Part shown: positions 35,163 to 44,480 of the stretch, one piece after another
Numbering within the stretch: the first letter of the stretch is position 1
How the letters are laid out: every line of letters starts with the position of its first letter
Made by a program: the position numbers and the translations under genes
The notes under the pieces: model-generated
What the model was told of the DNA's origin: nothing
Databases searched by the model: none
What the model saw: only the letters and a program-made list of their open reading frames with translations
Origin: Flexistipes sinusarabici DSM 4947
GTDB lineage: Bacteria; Chrysiogenota; Deferribacteres; Deferribacterales; Flexistipitaceae
Assembly (NCBI RefSeq): GCF_000218625.1
Contig: NC_015672.1
Location: 186,001 to 250,000, forward strand
DNA length: 64,000 bases
Direction of reading: 5' to 3'

Positions 35163-36656
35163 ATGATAGATAACATTTTGACTACACTTATATTTTTCCC
35201 GCTTCTGGCTGCATTTTTGATATTTTTGTTTTTCAGAAGTGGAAAAGCCACTATGTGGGCTACTTTTGTAGCCAGCATTATTGAACTGATAATGACAATG
35301 CCCCTGATGTTTAACTTTAATAAGGGGACTGCAGCTATGCAGTTTGTTGAAAAAGTGGATTGGATTCCGGCGTTTGGTATCCAGTATTATCTTGGAGTTG
35401 ACGGAATATCAGTGCTAATGATTTTCCTTACAACGCTTCTTACAGCGATTGCAATACTGGGGTCTTTTACGTATATACAAAAAAGACAGAGAGAATTTTA
35501 CCTTTCCATGCTGGTTTTAGAAACAGGTATGGTAGGGGTTTTTCTTGCACTCGACTTCTTTCTCTTTTACATCTTCTGGGAAGCAATGCTTATTCCCATG
35601 TACCTGATAATCGGTGTATGGGGCGGTCCAAGACGTATATACGCTGCAGTTAAGTTTTTCCTTTATACATTGGGCGGTTCCCTGTTGATGATGCTTGCAA
35701 TTATTGCACTTTACTTTAAACATGGTGCTATTACCGGAGTATATACTTTTGATATCTTACAAATTGCATCAGTTACTTATCCCGCAGAGTTTCAAATATT
35801 TGTATTCCTGGCGTTTTTCCTTGGGTTTGCTATTAAGGTTCCCATGTTTCCGTTTCATACATGGCTTCCGGATGCCCACGTTGAAGCACCTACGGCAGGA
35901 TCTGTTATTCTGGCCGGAGTACTGCTGAAGATGGGTACTTACGGCTTTCTGAGGTTCTGTCTTCCAATTACGCCTTTTGCGTCAATAAAATTTGTTCCAT
36001 TGATTGCAACACTTTCTGTAATTGCAATTATATACGGTGCTTTAGTGGCAATGGTTCAGGATGATATTAAAAAACTTGTGGCTTATTCTTCAGTCAGTCA
36101 CATGGGATTTGTTACATTGGGAATTTATGCCTTTAACCCTGCCGGAATTGAGGGTGGCATACTTCAGATGTTTAATCATGGGATAATTACAGGGGCTCTG
36201 TTCCTTTTAGTGGGGCTTATTTACGAAAGAACCCATACACGTATTATCAACGAATACGGTGGTATTGCGGCTAAGGTGCCTGTATTTGCTACATTTTTTC
36301 TGATATTTACTATGGCGTCGATAGCTTTACCCAGTATGGGCGGGTTTATCGGTGAGTTTCTTGTACTTGTCGGAAGTTTTCAGGCATTTTCAAATTATGC
36401 GATAGTAGCTACAATCGGTGTTATTTTTGCAGCAGTTTATATGTTGTGGATGTATCAGCGTGTATTTTTCCACAAATTGAATCCAAAATGGGAGAAACTG
36501 CTGGATGTGAATGTCCGTGAAGTTATATATATGGCACCGTTGATTATACTGGTGTTCTGGGTAGGCCTATATCCGGAAACTTTTACCTCATATATGCATG
36601 AGAGCGTGGCAAAATTGGTTGAAAATATCCAAGCTGTTAAAGTAGCGATGAAATAA
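35163..36656 (+). CDS. nuoM: NADH-quinone oxidoreductase subunit M
   Basis: A 497-residue antiporter-like proton-pumping subunit. Motifs: FFLFYIFWEAMLIPMYLIIG (TM5 Glu), FAIKVPMFPFHTWLPDAHVE (TM7 Lys), PTAGSVILAGVLLKMGTYGF and VAYSSVSHMGFVTLGIYAF. Normal length and position. Confidence 0.97.
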   Translation: MIDNILTTLIFFPLLAAFLIFLFFRSGKATMWATFVASIIELIMTMPLMFNFNKGTAAMQFVEKVDWIPAFGIQYYLGVDGISVLMIFLTTLLTAIAILGSFTYIQKRQREFYLSMLVLETGMVGVFLALDFFLFYIFWEAMLIPMYLIIGVWGGPRRIYAAVKFFLYTLGGSLLMMLAIIALYFKHGAITGVYTFDILQIASVTYPAEFQIFVFLAFFLGFAIKVPMFPFHTWLPDAHVEAPTAGSVILAGVLLKMGTYGFLRFCLPITPFASIKFVPLIATLSVIAIIYGALVAMVQDDIKKLVAYSSVSHMGFVTLGIYAFNPAGIEGGILQMFNHGIITGALFLLVGLIYERTHTRIINEYGGIAAKVPVFATFFLIFTMASIALPSMGGFIGEFLVLVGSFQAFSNYAIVATIGVIFAAVYMLWMYQRVFFHKLNPKWEKLLDVNVREVIYMAPLIILVFWVGLYPETFTSYMHESVAKLVENIQAVKVAMK

Positions 36657-36666
36657 GGAGGAGATA

Positions 36667-38094
36667 ATGGGTCAAAGTATAATTGCGATAATGCCTGAAA
36701 TTCTGATGACTTTTTTTGCAATTGGCCTTCTGGTTATAGATTTGGTTGCGAGTGATGAGAAAAAGTCAGGCATAGCATATTTCGGAATAGCCTTTATATT
36801 GATAACACTGTTATTAACAATACCGGTCAGCGGATTCAAGGTAGTTGGTTTTGACGGAATGCTTGTCTGGGATTCTTATGCTTATGCATTTTTTGTAGTA
36901 TTCAGCATAGCTTTTATACTTGGTTCCTTAGGTGCTGTGGACTATATGAAAAGACTTGGTATTAATAAAGGTGAATACTACATAATCATGTTCCTTAGTA
37001 TAATAGGAATGCTGTTTATGGTCAGTGCAACTGATTTGACCATACTCTATCTTGGAATGGAAACAATGGCTCTTTCAATGTATATTATAGCCGGATTTAA
37101 TAAATGGAACATGAAATCCAATGAATCCGGAATAAAATACTTTATTATCGGTGCATTTTCATCAGCTATATTTTTGTTTGGTCTATCCTATGTATATGGT
37201 TACACAGGCAGCACAAAATATGCTGAAATTGCACAGATGATATCAGCAAACGGTCTGGATCACTTAAGCTTGAAACTTGGTTTGGTAATGATGCTTGCCG
37301 GTTTCGCATTCAAAATTTCGGCTGTTCCTTTCCATATGTGGGCTCCTGATGTTTACTCAGGTGCACCTACACCAGCTACAGGGTTTATGACTGTAGCACC
37401 TAAAGCTGCAGCTTTCGGGGCTCTTATTAGATTTATCTGGGTGGCTTTAGAGCCCGCCACAGCTTCGTGGCAGTTGTTTTTCAGTATATTAGCTGTTCTG
37501 ACTATGACTTACGGTAACCTTGTCGCAATAGCCCAGAACAATGTTAAAAGAATGCTTGCTTATTCAGCTATTTCTCATGCTGGATATATGCTTATAGGTG
37601 TTGTGGCTGCAAATGATTTGGGATATCAGGCGATAGCACTTTATATGATTATATACGGCTTTATGAATATAGGAGCTTTTACAATTCTGGCTCAGATGAA
37701 GAATAAAGGGGTTATTGAGGATGAAAGACTTGAAAGTTTTGCAGGTCTGTCAAAGAGTAATCCTCTGACTTCACTGGCTATGCTGCTATTTATGTTCTCG
37801 CTGGCGGGTATCCCACCTTTGGCAGGTTTCATAGGTAAATTTTATATCTTTGCCGCTGCGATTAAGAGCAACTTTGTATGGCTTGCAATTGTTGGGGTTC
37901 TGAACAGTGCTGTAGCATGCTATTACTACATGCGTGTTACAATATATATGTACTTTAAAGAGCCTGAGTACGAAGTTGAAACTAACTTACAGCCGGCAGG
38001 TGCTATTGTTACTTTTGTTGCCACTGTTTTTGTTATACTTATAGGCGTTTTCCCAACATTCTTTGTGAATTTAGTAAAGAATATGGTAATGTAG
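36667..38094 (+). CDS. nuoN: NADH-quinone oxidoreductase subunit N
   Basis: A 475-residue antiporter-like proton-pumping subunit. Motifs: LTILYLGMETMALSMYIIAG, KISAVPFHMWAPDVYSGAPT, RMLAYSAISHAGYMLIGVVA and LAGIPPLAGFIGKFYIFAAA. It is the last complex I gene; a rubrerythrin-like gene follows 19 bp later in the same transcript. Confidence 0.97.
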   Translation: MGQSIIAIMPEILMTFFAIGLLVIDLVASDEKKSGIAYFGIAFILITLLLTIPVSGFKVVGFDGMLVWDSYAYAFFVVFSIAFILGSLGAVDYMKRLGINKGEYYIIMFLSIIGMLFMVSATDLTILYLGMETMALSMYIIAGFNKWNMKSNESGIKYFIIGAFSSAIFLFGLSYVYGYTGSTKYAEIAQMISANGLDHLSLKLGLVMMLAGFAFKISAVPFHMWAPDVYSGAPTPATGFMTVAPKAAAFGALIRFIWVALEPATASWQLFFSILAVLTMTYGNLVAIAQNNVKRMLAYSAISHAGYMLIGVVAANDLGYQAIALYMIIYGFMNIGAFTILAQMKNKGVIEDERLESFAGLSKSNPLTSLAMLLFMFSLAGIPPLAGFIGKFYIFAAAIKSNFVWLAIVGVLNSAVACYYYMRVTIYMYFKEPEYEVETNLQPAGAIVTFVATVFVILIGVFPTFFVNLVKNMVM

Positions 38095-38113
38095 TAAAAA
38101 AGGGTGTAATATA

Positions 38114-38578
38114 ATGGCCGAGATAACAATTAAGAAAGCACTTGAGGATGCTAAAGAGAAAGAAAATCTGGCTTATGAATTTTACAAAAAGCTGGAAAAC
38201 ATAGTATCAGATTTGGGTGCTAAATCCATAATAAGAGAGCTTGCCGAGGAAGAAGTCAGGCATAAAGAATTTATTGAGAAGGTAATTGAAACAGGTAAGA
38301 TTGATGAACTGGCACTGAATACCAAATGTTATTATACTGATCTGGGGATTTCCAAAATAGTAATTCCTGAGGTCATTACTGAAGATTTATCTGTACAGGA
38401 CGTACTCAGAATTGCAATGAAGCATGAGGATAATTCAAGAATATTCTATGAAAAAATGGCTGAGCGTTTTAAAGGTGAAGAAGCAGAGGAAGTCTTTCAG
38501 AAACTGGCAGTAGAGGAATCCTGTCACAGAAATAATATCCAGGAAATTTATGACGATATAGTACTTAGTGAAAATTAA
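38114..38578 (+). CDS. Rubrerythrin-like ferritin-superfamily protein
   Basis: A 154-residue four-helix-bundle protein with two diiron half-sites: AYEFYKKLENIV...LAEEEVRHKEFIEKV (Glu then ExxH) and RIFYEKMAERF...LAVEESCHRNNIQEI (Glu then ExxxH). The C-terminal rubredoxin domain of classical rubrerythrin is absent. Likely roles are peroxide scavenging or iron handling. It begins 19 bp after nuoN (AGGGTG as RBS) and is followed directly by a terminator, so it is the tail gene of the complex I operon. Confidence 0.85.
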   Translation: MAEITIKKALEDAKEKENLAYEFYKKLENIVSDLGAKSIIRELAEEEVRHKEFIEKVIETGKIDELALNTKCYYTDLGISKIVIPEVITEDLSVQDVLRIAMKHEDNSRIFYEKMAERFKGEEAEEVFQKLAVEESCHRNNIQEIYDDIVLSEN

Positions 38579-38605
38579 AAAAGCCGGCTTCAGCCGGCTT
38601 TTTTT
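38577..38605 (+). terminator. Terminator of nuo operon
   Basis: AAGCCGGCT-TC-AGCCGGCTT (9 bp perfect, extendable by A-T pairs) is followed by TTTTT, overlapping the rubrerythrin-like stop codon region. Confidence 0.93.
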
Positions 38606-38722
38606 GCATCCTGAGAAACATTTTAGACCTTCAGCAGGCTCTAAAGATACATTTCAGTTTGACAACAAATTATTCCTTCATATTTAGAAGTCGCACAGCA
38701 TTTTCTCGTAATTTTAATATGT

Positions 38723-38854
38723 AAAACCTTTGAATAATGTATTCTTATAAATTTTACCACCCCTTAATCCCTTTCTGACTCTTCGATAGGAGGAGAGATA
38801 AAGCTCCTTTCCTAAATTAGGGGAGGTTGGATGGGGTACTTATTTAAAGGTCTC
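38723..38854. mobile_element. Miniature element, family 2, copy D1
   Basis: A 132-bp element with ends AAAACCTTTGAATAAT and TTATTTAAAGGTCTC, flanked by a perfect 5-bp repeat TATGT (38718-38722, 38855-38859). The core is nearly identical to copy D2 (45698-45828) and forms a long CCCCTCC/GGAGGGG hairpin. It lies in the 38606-39006 gap, which otherwise holds only the gpsA promoter. Confidence 0.85.
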
Positions 38855-38944
38855 TATGTTGCAAAATTCCTGTTAGATTACCGGTGTAGTCAGTTTTGTA
38901 GAAGTTTTATCGCAAGATTGCTTATAATATTAATGCATCTTACA

Positions 38945-38973
38945 TTGATTTTGAACTCAAAAAAAATTATAAA
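38945..38973 (+). promoter_or_regulatory. Probable sigma70 promoter of gpsA
   Basis: TTGATT (38945-38950), a 17-nt spacer and TATAAA (38968-38973), 33 bp before the gpsA ATG. Confidence 0.6.
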
Positions 38974-39006
38974 ATAATATATTCTAAATGGGCACCGGAG
39001 GAAATT

Positions 39007-40002
39007 ATGAGTGAATGTATCAGTATAATCGGTGGTGGAAGCTGGGGAACTGCTCTTGCTGATCTTATAGCCGGCAATGGATACGAAGTGACTGTTTTTG
39101 CTAAGGAAAAAGAGGTTGTTGGGGGTATAAATAAAGATAATGAAAATGGGTTGTTCCTTGCGGGGCACAAACTGCACAGTAGTATTAAGGCAGAGGCTTT
39201 GGAGAAAATTAAGGAGAGTAAAGTCCCAAGAGCTGTTTGGGCTGTACCAACGCAATTCAGCAGGGATGTAGCAGCTATGGCACTGCATGCACTTGAACAC
39301 AGTTCGGTAATGATTGCAACAAAAGGGATAGAAATAAGTACCGGTGAGCTGATATACGATATTTTAAGTGAAGAGCTAAACAGTAACCTTACGATTTTGT
39401 CAGGCCCCTCCTTTGCTAAAGAGGTTGCAGCGAAAAAACCTACAGCAGTGAGCATTGCATCAAATGATGAGAAAGAAAGGAGCTATTGGCAGGAAATCGT
39501 GTCAAATACTTTTTTCAGAGCTTATACTTCTGAAGACGTGATTGGTGTTGAAGTAGGTGGAGCAATCAAAAATGTCATTGCTATAGCTACCGGCATATCA
39601 GATGGATTGGGATTTGGGCTTAATGCGAGGGCTGGTTTGATTACCAGAGGTTTGGCGGAGATAACCCGCCTGGGGCTTTCACTTGGTGCAAAGCATGAAA
39701 CTTTTATGGGGCTGAGCGGAATGGGTGATCTTGTCCTGACGGCTACTGGCGACTTAAGCAGAAATAGAAATGTCGGGCTAAAAATAGCCGAGGGTTTGAG
39801 TTTAAAAGAAATAACAGAAAACATGAAAATGGTAGCAGAGGGTGTATTCACCGCCAAAGCTGCGCATTTTTTGGCAGAAAAAGTAAAAGTTGAGATGCCT
39901 ATTACAAATGAAGTTTATAAAATCTTGTATGAAGACAAAAAGCCTTACCAATCAGTGATGGACTTAATGAGCAGAGACCTTAAGTCTGAAAGTGTAAAAT
40001 AA
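39007..40002 (+). CDS. gpsA: Glycerol-3-phosphate dehydrogenase [NAD(P)+]
   Basis: A 331-residue cytoplasmic enzyme reducing DHAP to sn-glycerol-3-phosphate for phospholipid synthesis. The N-terminal dinucleotide fold shows IIGGGSWGTALADLIAGNGY. Substrate and active-site motifs are LSGPSFAKEVAAKKPTAVS, EVGGAIKNVIAIATGISDGL (catalytic Lys) and GLNARAGLITRGLAEITRLG. RBS GGAGG. Followed 26 bp later by manC, probably cotranscribed. Confidence 0.96.
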   Translation: MSECISIIGGGSWGTALADLIAGNGYEVTVFAKEKEVVGGINKDNENGLFLAGHKLHSSIKAEALEKIKESKVPRAVWAVPTQFSRDVAAMALHALEHSSVMIATKGIEISTGELIYDILSEELNSNLTILSGPSFAKEVAAKKPTAVSIASNDEKERSYWQEIVSNTFFRAYTSEDVIGVEVGGAIKNVIAIATGISDGLGFGLNARAGLITRGLAEITRLGLSLGAKHETFMGLSGMGDLVLTATGDLSRNRNVGLKIAEGLSLKEITENMKMVAEGVFTAKAAHFLAEKVKVEMPITNEVYKILYEDKKPYQSVMDLMSRDLKSESVK

Positions 40003-40028
40003 CATTAATAATTTTTGAGAGGTTATAT

Positions 40029-41438
40029 ATGATTAATCTAATTCTTTGTGGAGGAAGTGGGACACGGCTGTGGCCTCTGAGCAGAAAGTATCTGCCAAAA
40101 CAGTTTGTTAAAATTTTTGATGGGGAATCGCTTTTTCAGAAAACCGTAAAAAGGAATATGCATCTCTGTGACGAGCTGTTCATAATTTCCGGTGAAAACC
40201 AGTATTTTCTTGCGGTGGATCAACTTGAAGAACTTGATATTTTAAAAAATAAGAAGGTCAGGTTTTTTCTGGAATCGGAAGGGAGAAACACAGCGCCTGC
40301 AATCGCATTAAGCTGCTTTGATATGGATCCTCAGGAAACTGTATTGGTTTGCCCGTCAGATCACATAGTCTCCGATCTAGATATATATGAGCAGGCTGTT
40401 GCCCGGGCAGCTGAGCTTGCTGAGGAGGAAAATCTTGTCACATTCGGAATTTCTCCCTCATATCCTGAAACAGGATACGGATATATACAAGCAAAGGGTG
40501 AAGATGTCAGAGCATTCAAAGAAAAGCCTGATGCTGCGACTGCCCAAAAATACTTAAAAAGCGGAGATTATTTATGGAACAGCGGAATGTTCTGTTTTAA
40601 ATCCAGCACTATTCTTAAAGCGATGGCTAAACACTCCAAAGATATTTTTGAAGCCAGTGAAAATGCATACAATAACAGATCAATAATTGGAGAGAATCAG
40701 TTTAAAATAAAAAAGAAAGATATGCAGAGTATTCCGGCTGAAAGTATAGATTATGCAGTTATGGAACGGACTGATAATGTTAAGGTAGTTTACGGAGAGT
40801 TTGGCTGGAATGATGTTGGAAGTTTTAAGTCATTGTTTGATCTGTCTGAAAAGGATATTGTAAATAATGCAGTACTGAATCTTCAAACTGAAAAAGTCTT
40901 GAAACCTGTTGTGATAAACGCCCGCGATAACCTTATAATAAACAATAAAAGGCAGATTGCAGTAATAGGAGAGGACAATCTCGTGGTGGTGGACACAGAT
41001 GATGCTCTGCTTATTGCCAACAAGTCGGAAAGCCAGAAGGTTAAAGAGATTGTTAACCAGCTAAAGGAAAGAGGATCTGAGCTCGCAGAAATTCACAAAA
41101 CGGTCATAAGGCCATGGGGGTCATATGCGATACTTGAGGAGGGTCCGCTGTATAAAATTAAAAAGATTACAGTAAAAGCTGGTAAACGCCTCTCTCTTCA
41201 GAAGCATTTCCATAGAAATGAACACTGGGTGGTTGTGAGCGGAACGGCTAAGGTAACTCTGGATGATGAAGTTTTTCTGCTGAGGCAGAACGAATCCACT
41301 TTTATTAAAATGGGAGCAGAGCACAGGTTGGAGAATCCCGGCAATATAGAATTGGTCATAATTGAATCGCAGGTGGGGGAGTATACCGGCGAGGATGATA
41401 TTGTCAGAATCGAAGATGATTTTAAAAGGAATGAATAA
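40029..41438 (+). CDS. manC: Mannose-1-phosphate guanylyltransferase / mannose-6-phosphate isomerase
   Basis: A 469-residue bifunctional enzyme of GDP-mannose synthesis. The N-terminal nucleotidyltransferase has LILCGGSGTRLWPLSRKYLP then KQF, LVCPSDHIVSDLDIYEQAV and TFGISPSYPETGYGYIQAKG. The C-terminal cupin isomerase (~350-469) has VIRPWGSYAILEEGPLYKIK and LSLQKHFHRNEHWVVVSGTA. It supplies GDP-mannose for surface polysaccharides, none of whose other genes are in the window. It is convergent with trkH, 3 bp apart. Confidence 0.94.
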   Translation: MINLILCGGSGTRLWPLSRKYLPKQFVKIFDGESLFQKTVKRNMHLCDELFIISGENQYFLAVDQLEELDILKNKKVRFFLESEGRNTAPAIALSCFDMDPQETVLVCPSDHIVSDLDIYEQAVARAAELAEEENLVTFGISPSYPETGYGYIQAKGEDVRAFKEKPDAATAQKYLKSGDYLWNSGMFCFKSSTILKAMAKHSKDIFEASENAYNNRSIIGENQFKIKKKDMQSIPAESIDYAVMERTDNVKVVYGEFGWNDVGSFKSLFDLSEKDIVNNAVLNLQTEKVLKPVVINARDNLIINNKRQIAVIGEDNLVVVDTDDALLIANKSESQKVKEIVNQLKERGSELAEIHKTVIRPWGSYAILEEGPLYKIKKITVKAGKRLSLQKHFHRNEHWVVVSGTAKVTLDDEVFLLRQNESTFIKMGAEHRLENPGNIELVIIESQVGEYTGEDDIVRIEDDFKRNE

Positions 41439-41441
41439 TAA

Positions 41442-42893
41442 TTATTTTTTCCAAAAGTACGGAGTAAAGATTATTATAAATGAATAAAGCTCGAGCCTTC
41501 CGGCGATCATTGCAAGACTCAACACCCATTTTATGTAGTCGCTGAAACCTGCATAATTGTCCATAGGCCCAGCTGAACCGAATGCGGGACCTATGTTGCC
41601 GATAGTTGCAAGAGAGGCGGTGAGTGAGGTCATAAGGCTGTTACCGCCGGAGGCAACTATAACTGTTACAATAATATTTGTTGCTATATAAAGAAAAAAG
41701 AAACCCGATACTGCATAAACGATGTCTTTTTTAACAGGCATCTTGTTTAATTTGATTGTAAATATACCGCGGGGATGCAATAAAAATTTCATTTCATTCA
41801 AGGACTGCTTAAAAAGAAGCAAAATCCGAACTACTTTGATTCCACCGGCGGTTGAACCTGAACAACCTCCAACAAACATAAGCGAAAACAGAATTATTTG
41901 GGACAAAAACGGCCAGGATTCGTAATTATCAGTGACAAAGCCTGTTGTTGTTATAAAACTAAGAGCTTGAAAAATGGCAAGTCTGAAAGATTCTTCTCCG
42001 CCTGATTCAAAATTATAATATAAATTCAAAGTAACGATTACAGTTGAAGTGAGAATAATAATTATAAAAGCTTTAAATTCGGAATTATTAAAAATATTCT
42101 TAAAATTGCCTGTAATTAAATTAAAATGAAGCGCAAAGTTCGCACTGGCAAGAAACATAAAAAAGGCTATCACATACTGAATAAAAGGAGAGCCGTAGTG
42201 GGCTATGCTGTTCTGTTTGGGTGAGAAACCGCCGGTTGACAGGGTGGAAAATGTATGGGTAACGGAGTCAAAAAAACTCATGCCGCCAATTACGAGCAGA
42301 GCAATAAGTAAAACGGTCAGTGATAAATATATAAGCCATAAATATTTAGCGGTAGTGGTAATGCGGTAGGAAATTTTATCCACAGAAGGGCCTGGAGCTT
42401 CGGCTTTTATTAGCTGCAATCCACCGATACCCAGCAGAGGTAGAATTGCAACAGTCAGAACAACAATTCCCATTCCCCCGAGCCATTGTGTTAAAGACCG
42501 CCACATTAAAAGTGATTTGGGTAAGCTTTCTATATCCACTAAAATTGAAGCACCTGTTGTTGTGAATCCGGAAGCAGTCTCAAAAAAAGCGTTGGTAAAA
42601 TGCGGAATAGCACCGCTTAAATAAAAAGGCATAGCCCCGAAAAAGGAAGCTGTGATCCATGCAAGACTTACAAGTAGAAAGCTTCCTTTTGTTGATAATA
42701 TTTTTTGATTTGACTTCTTAATTAAGAGTAAAAATAACAGGGAGATGGAAGCAATTATTATAATGGTTATTTGAAAAGACTTGAACGCAGAGATTTCATT
42801 GTAGTAAAGAGAGGTTAAGCTGCACAAAAACATAAAAAAAGCGAGTATGAGCCAGATTACACTAAGTGTTTTGAATACAAGTGAAAATCTCAT
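41442..42893 (-). CDS. trkH: Trk potassium uptake, membrane subunit
   Basis: A 483-residue channel subunit of the Trk K+ uptake system with four M1-P-M2 repeats. Selectivity-loop regions are FFETASGFTTTGASILVDI, THTFSTLSTGGFSPKQNS, FQALSFITTTGFVTDNYES and TASLATIGNIGPAFGSAGP. A Gly-rich GGCSGSTAGGIKVVRILLL precedes repeat 4. It is paired with trkA 4 bp upstream in the same direction. Confidence 0.95.
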   Translation of the reverse strand: MRFSLVFKTLSVIWLILAFFMFLCSLTSLYYNEISAFKSFQITIIIIASISLLFLLLIKKSNQKILSTKGSFLLVSLAWITASFFGAMPFYLSGAIPHFTNAFFETASGFTTTGASILVDIESLPKSLLMWRSLTQWLGGMGIVVLTVAILPLLGIGGLQLIKAEAPGPSVDKISYRITTTAKYLWLIYLSLTVLLIALLVIGGMSFFDSVTHTFSTLSTGGFSPKQNSIAHYGSPFIQYVIAFFMFLASANFALHFNLITGNFKNIFNNSEFKAFIIIILTSTVIVTLNLYYNFESGGEESFRLAIFQALSFITTTGFVTDNYESWPFLSQIILFSLMFVGGCSGSTAGGIKVVRILLLFKQSLNEMKFLLHPRGIFTIKLNKMPVKKDIVYAVSGFFFLYIATNIIVTVIVASGGNSLMTSLTASLATIGNIGPAFGSAGPMDNYAGFSDYIKWVLSLAMIAGRLELYSFIIIFTPYFWKK

Positions 42894-42897
42894 AAGC

Positions 42898-44241
42898 CTA
42901 TTTTGATATAAATTCTTCGATTTTGTCTATTGCACTTTTCTTTGCGAAGAGAATCAAGTTGTCACCTTCATCCAAAATGAAATTTCCGTCAGGAATAATA
43001 TTTTTGTTGTTTCTGTTTATTGCAACAATAAGAGAGTTTTTAGGTAATGCGAGATTTTTTATGGGAACATTTTTGTGTTTGCTTTTTGGTTGTATTGTAA
43101 ATTCTATAATCTCGGCTTTACCGTCAAAAAGGCTGTAGACACCCTTAATATTGCCTTTGCGTATATGTTTTAAAATAGCATTTGCCGAACTGATTTTCGG
43201 GCTGATAGTTGAGTCTATGCCAAGTTTTGCCGCCATATTCAGATAATTGACTTTGCTTACAAGCGAAATTGTTTTTTTTATACCACTCTCTTTGGCATAG
43301 ACAGATGTTAAAATATTAAGTTCTTCATTATCGGTAACCGATAGCATCAAGTCAAAAGAACCGAGATCCTCTTCATCAAAAATACTCTCGTCAGAGATAT
43401 CCGCATGTATAACTGTAATATCCGGTATCTGTTCGGCAATCTGTTTGCATTTGTTATAATCTTTTTCGATCAGCTTTACATTTTTATCTATAGAAGCCAG
43501 ATATTCGGCTACAAATTTTCCAGTTCTTCCTCCGCCTACGATAACAATGTGTTTCAATCGCTTAAATATTACACCGGATTTGGAGAGAAATCTGTTCACC
43601 CCGTCCCTTTCTCCGGTAACAAAAAGGTGATCGCCTTCATATACTTTTGTATCCCCTTTGGGAATGATGATATCATTTTTTCGAAGGATGCCGGTAATTA
43701 GGTAATCTTCGCTTATTTTCTGTCTTATATCTTTTACGCTTGCCCCGTTTAGAATAGAATCCTTATGAATGAAAAGGTCCCGAAGCTGCAGGTTCCCGCT
43801 TTCAAAAGTTGTGGTGCCTGCGGTCACGCCCTGCTGAATAGTATTTACTATCGAACGGGCTGCCTCCAGTTCAGGATTTACTACAAAATCAACACCTACA
43901 TAATTATTCTGGAGAAGATTACTTCGTGAGTAGTCAAGACGTCTTACACGGGCTATTTTGGTTTTAAGCTTAAGCTCACTGGAGACCAGAAAACATGTGA
44001 TGAGGTTGACTTCATCTGAGTCGGTTACTGCAATAAAAATATCATCCTTCTCTATATCAAGAGATCTGATAATATCCATGTCCGTGCCTTCACCTTTGAC
44101 CACCATGCAATCAAGATGAGTCTGGGCATATTTCACTTTATTGATATTTTTGTCTATCAGGACAACGTCTTTGTTTTCCTTAATCAGCTGCTCAGCAAGG
44201 TGATAACCGACCTCGCCTGCTCCTACTACTATTACTTTCAT
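42898..44241 (-). CDS. trkA: Trk potassium uptake, NAD-binding regulatory subunit
   Basis: A 447-residue cytoplasmic gating protein made of two RCK units, each an N (Rossmann) and C domain. The first begins MKVIVVGAGEVGYHLAEQLI, the second (~225) HIVIVGGGRTGKFVAEYLA. C-domains contain DYLITGILRKNDIIIPKGDT and KNSLIVAINRNNKNIIPDGN. It forms an operon with trkH, the usual regulatory pair. Confidence 0.95.
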   Translation of the reverse strand: MKVIVVGAGEVGYHLAEQLIKENKDVVLIDKNINKVKYAQTHLDCMVVKGEGTDMDIIRSLDIEKDDIFIAVTDSDEVNLITCFLVSSELKLKTKIARVRRLDYSRSNLLQNNYVGVDFVVNPELEAARSIVNTIQQGVTAGTTTFESGNLQLRDLFIHKDSILNGASVKDIRQKISEDYLITGILRKNDIIIPKGDTKVYEGDHLFVTGERDGVNRFLSKSGVIFKRLKHIVIVGGGRTGKFVAEYLASIDKNVKLIEKDYNKCKQIAEQIPDITVIHADISDESIFDEEDLGSFDLMLSVTDNEELNILTSVYAKESGIKKTISLVSKVNYLNMAAKLGIDSTISPKISSANAILKHIRKGNIKGVYSLFDGKAEIIEFTIQPKSKHKNVPIKNLALPKNSLIVAINRNNKNIIPDGNFILDEGDNLILFAKKSAIDKIEEFISK

Positions 44242-44480
44242 TTTTAACTCTCAAAAACAATATTTGATGGAATTTTATAATTTAATATTAATACACCGAT
44301 TTTGCAAATTATTTTGTCTCCGGTGTTAACTTCAGTTCATAAGATATCTTAACAGCTTGGCGTAAAAAAGCCAGATTTTATGAAGTGGGAGATTATTATA
44401 TCTTTTTTTATAATCAAATTTCAATAAGTTTTTTACTATTGATTTTTAATATCAACAGTTTTATTTGTAACTGACTGCTT

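Noticed and set aside
44242-44480. tRNA or riboswitch ahead of the antiporter
   Set aside because: No cloverleaf, T-loop or known aptamer core could be found in this AT-rich stretch.
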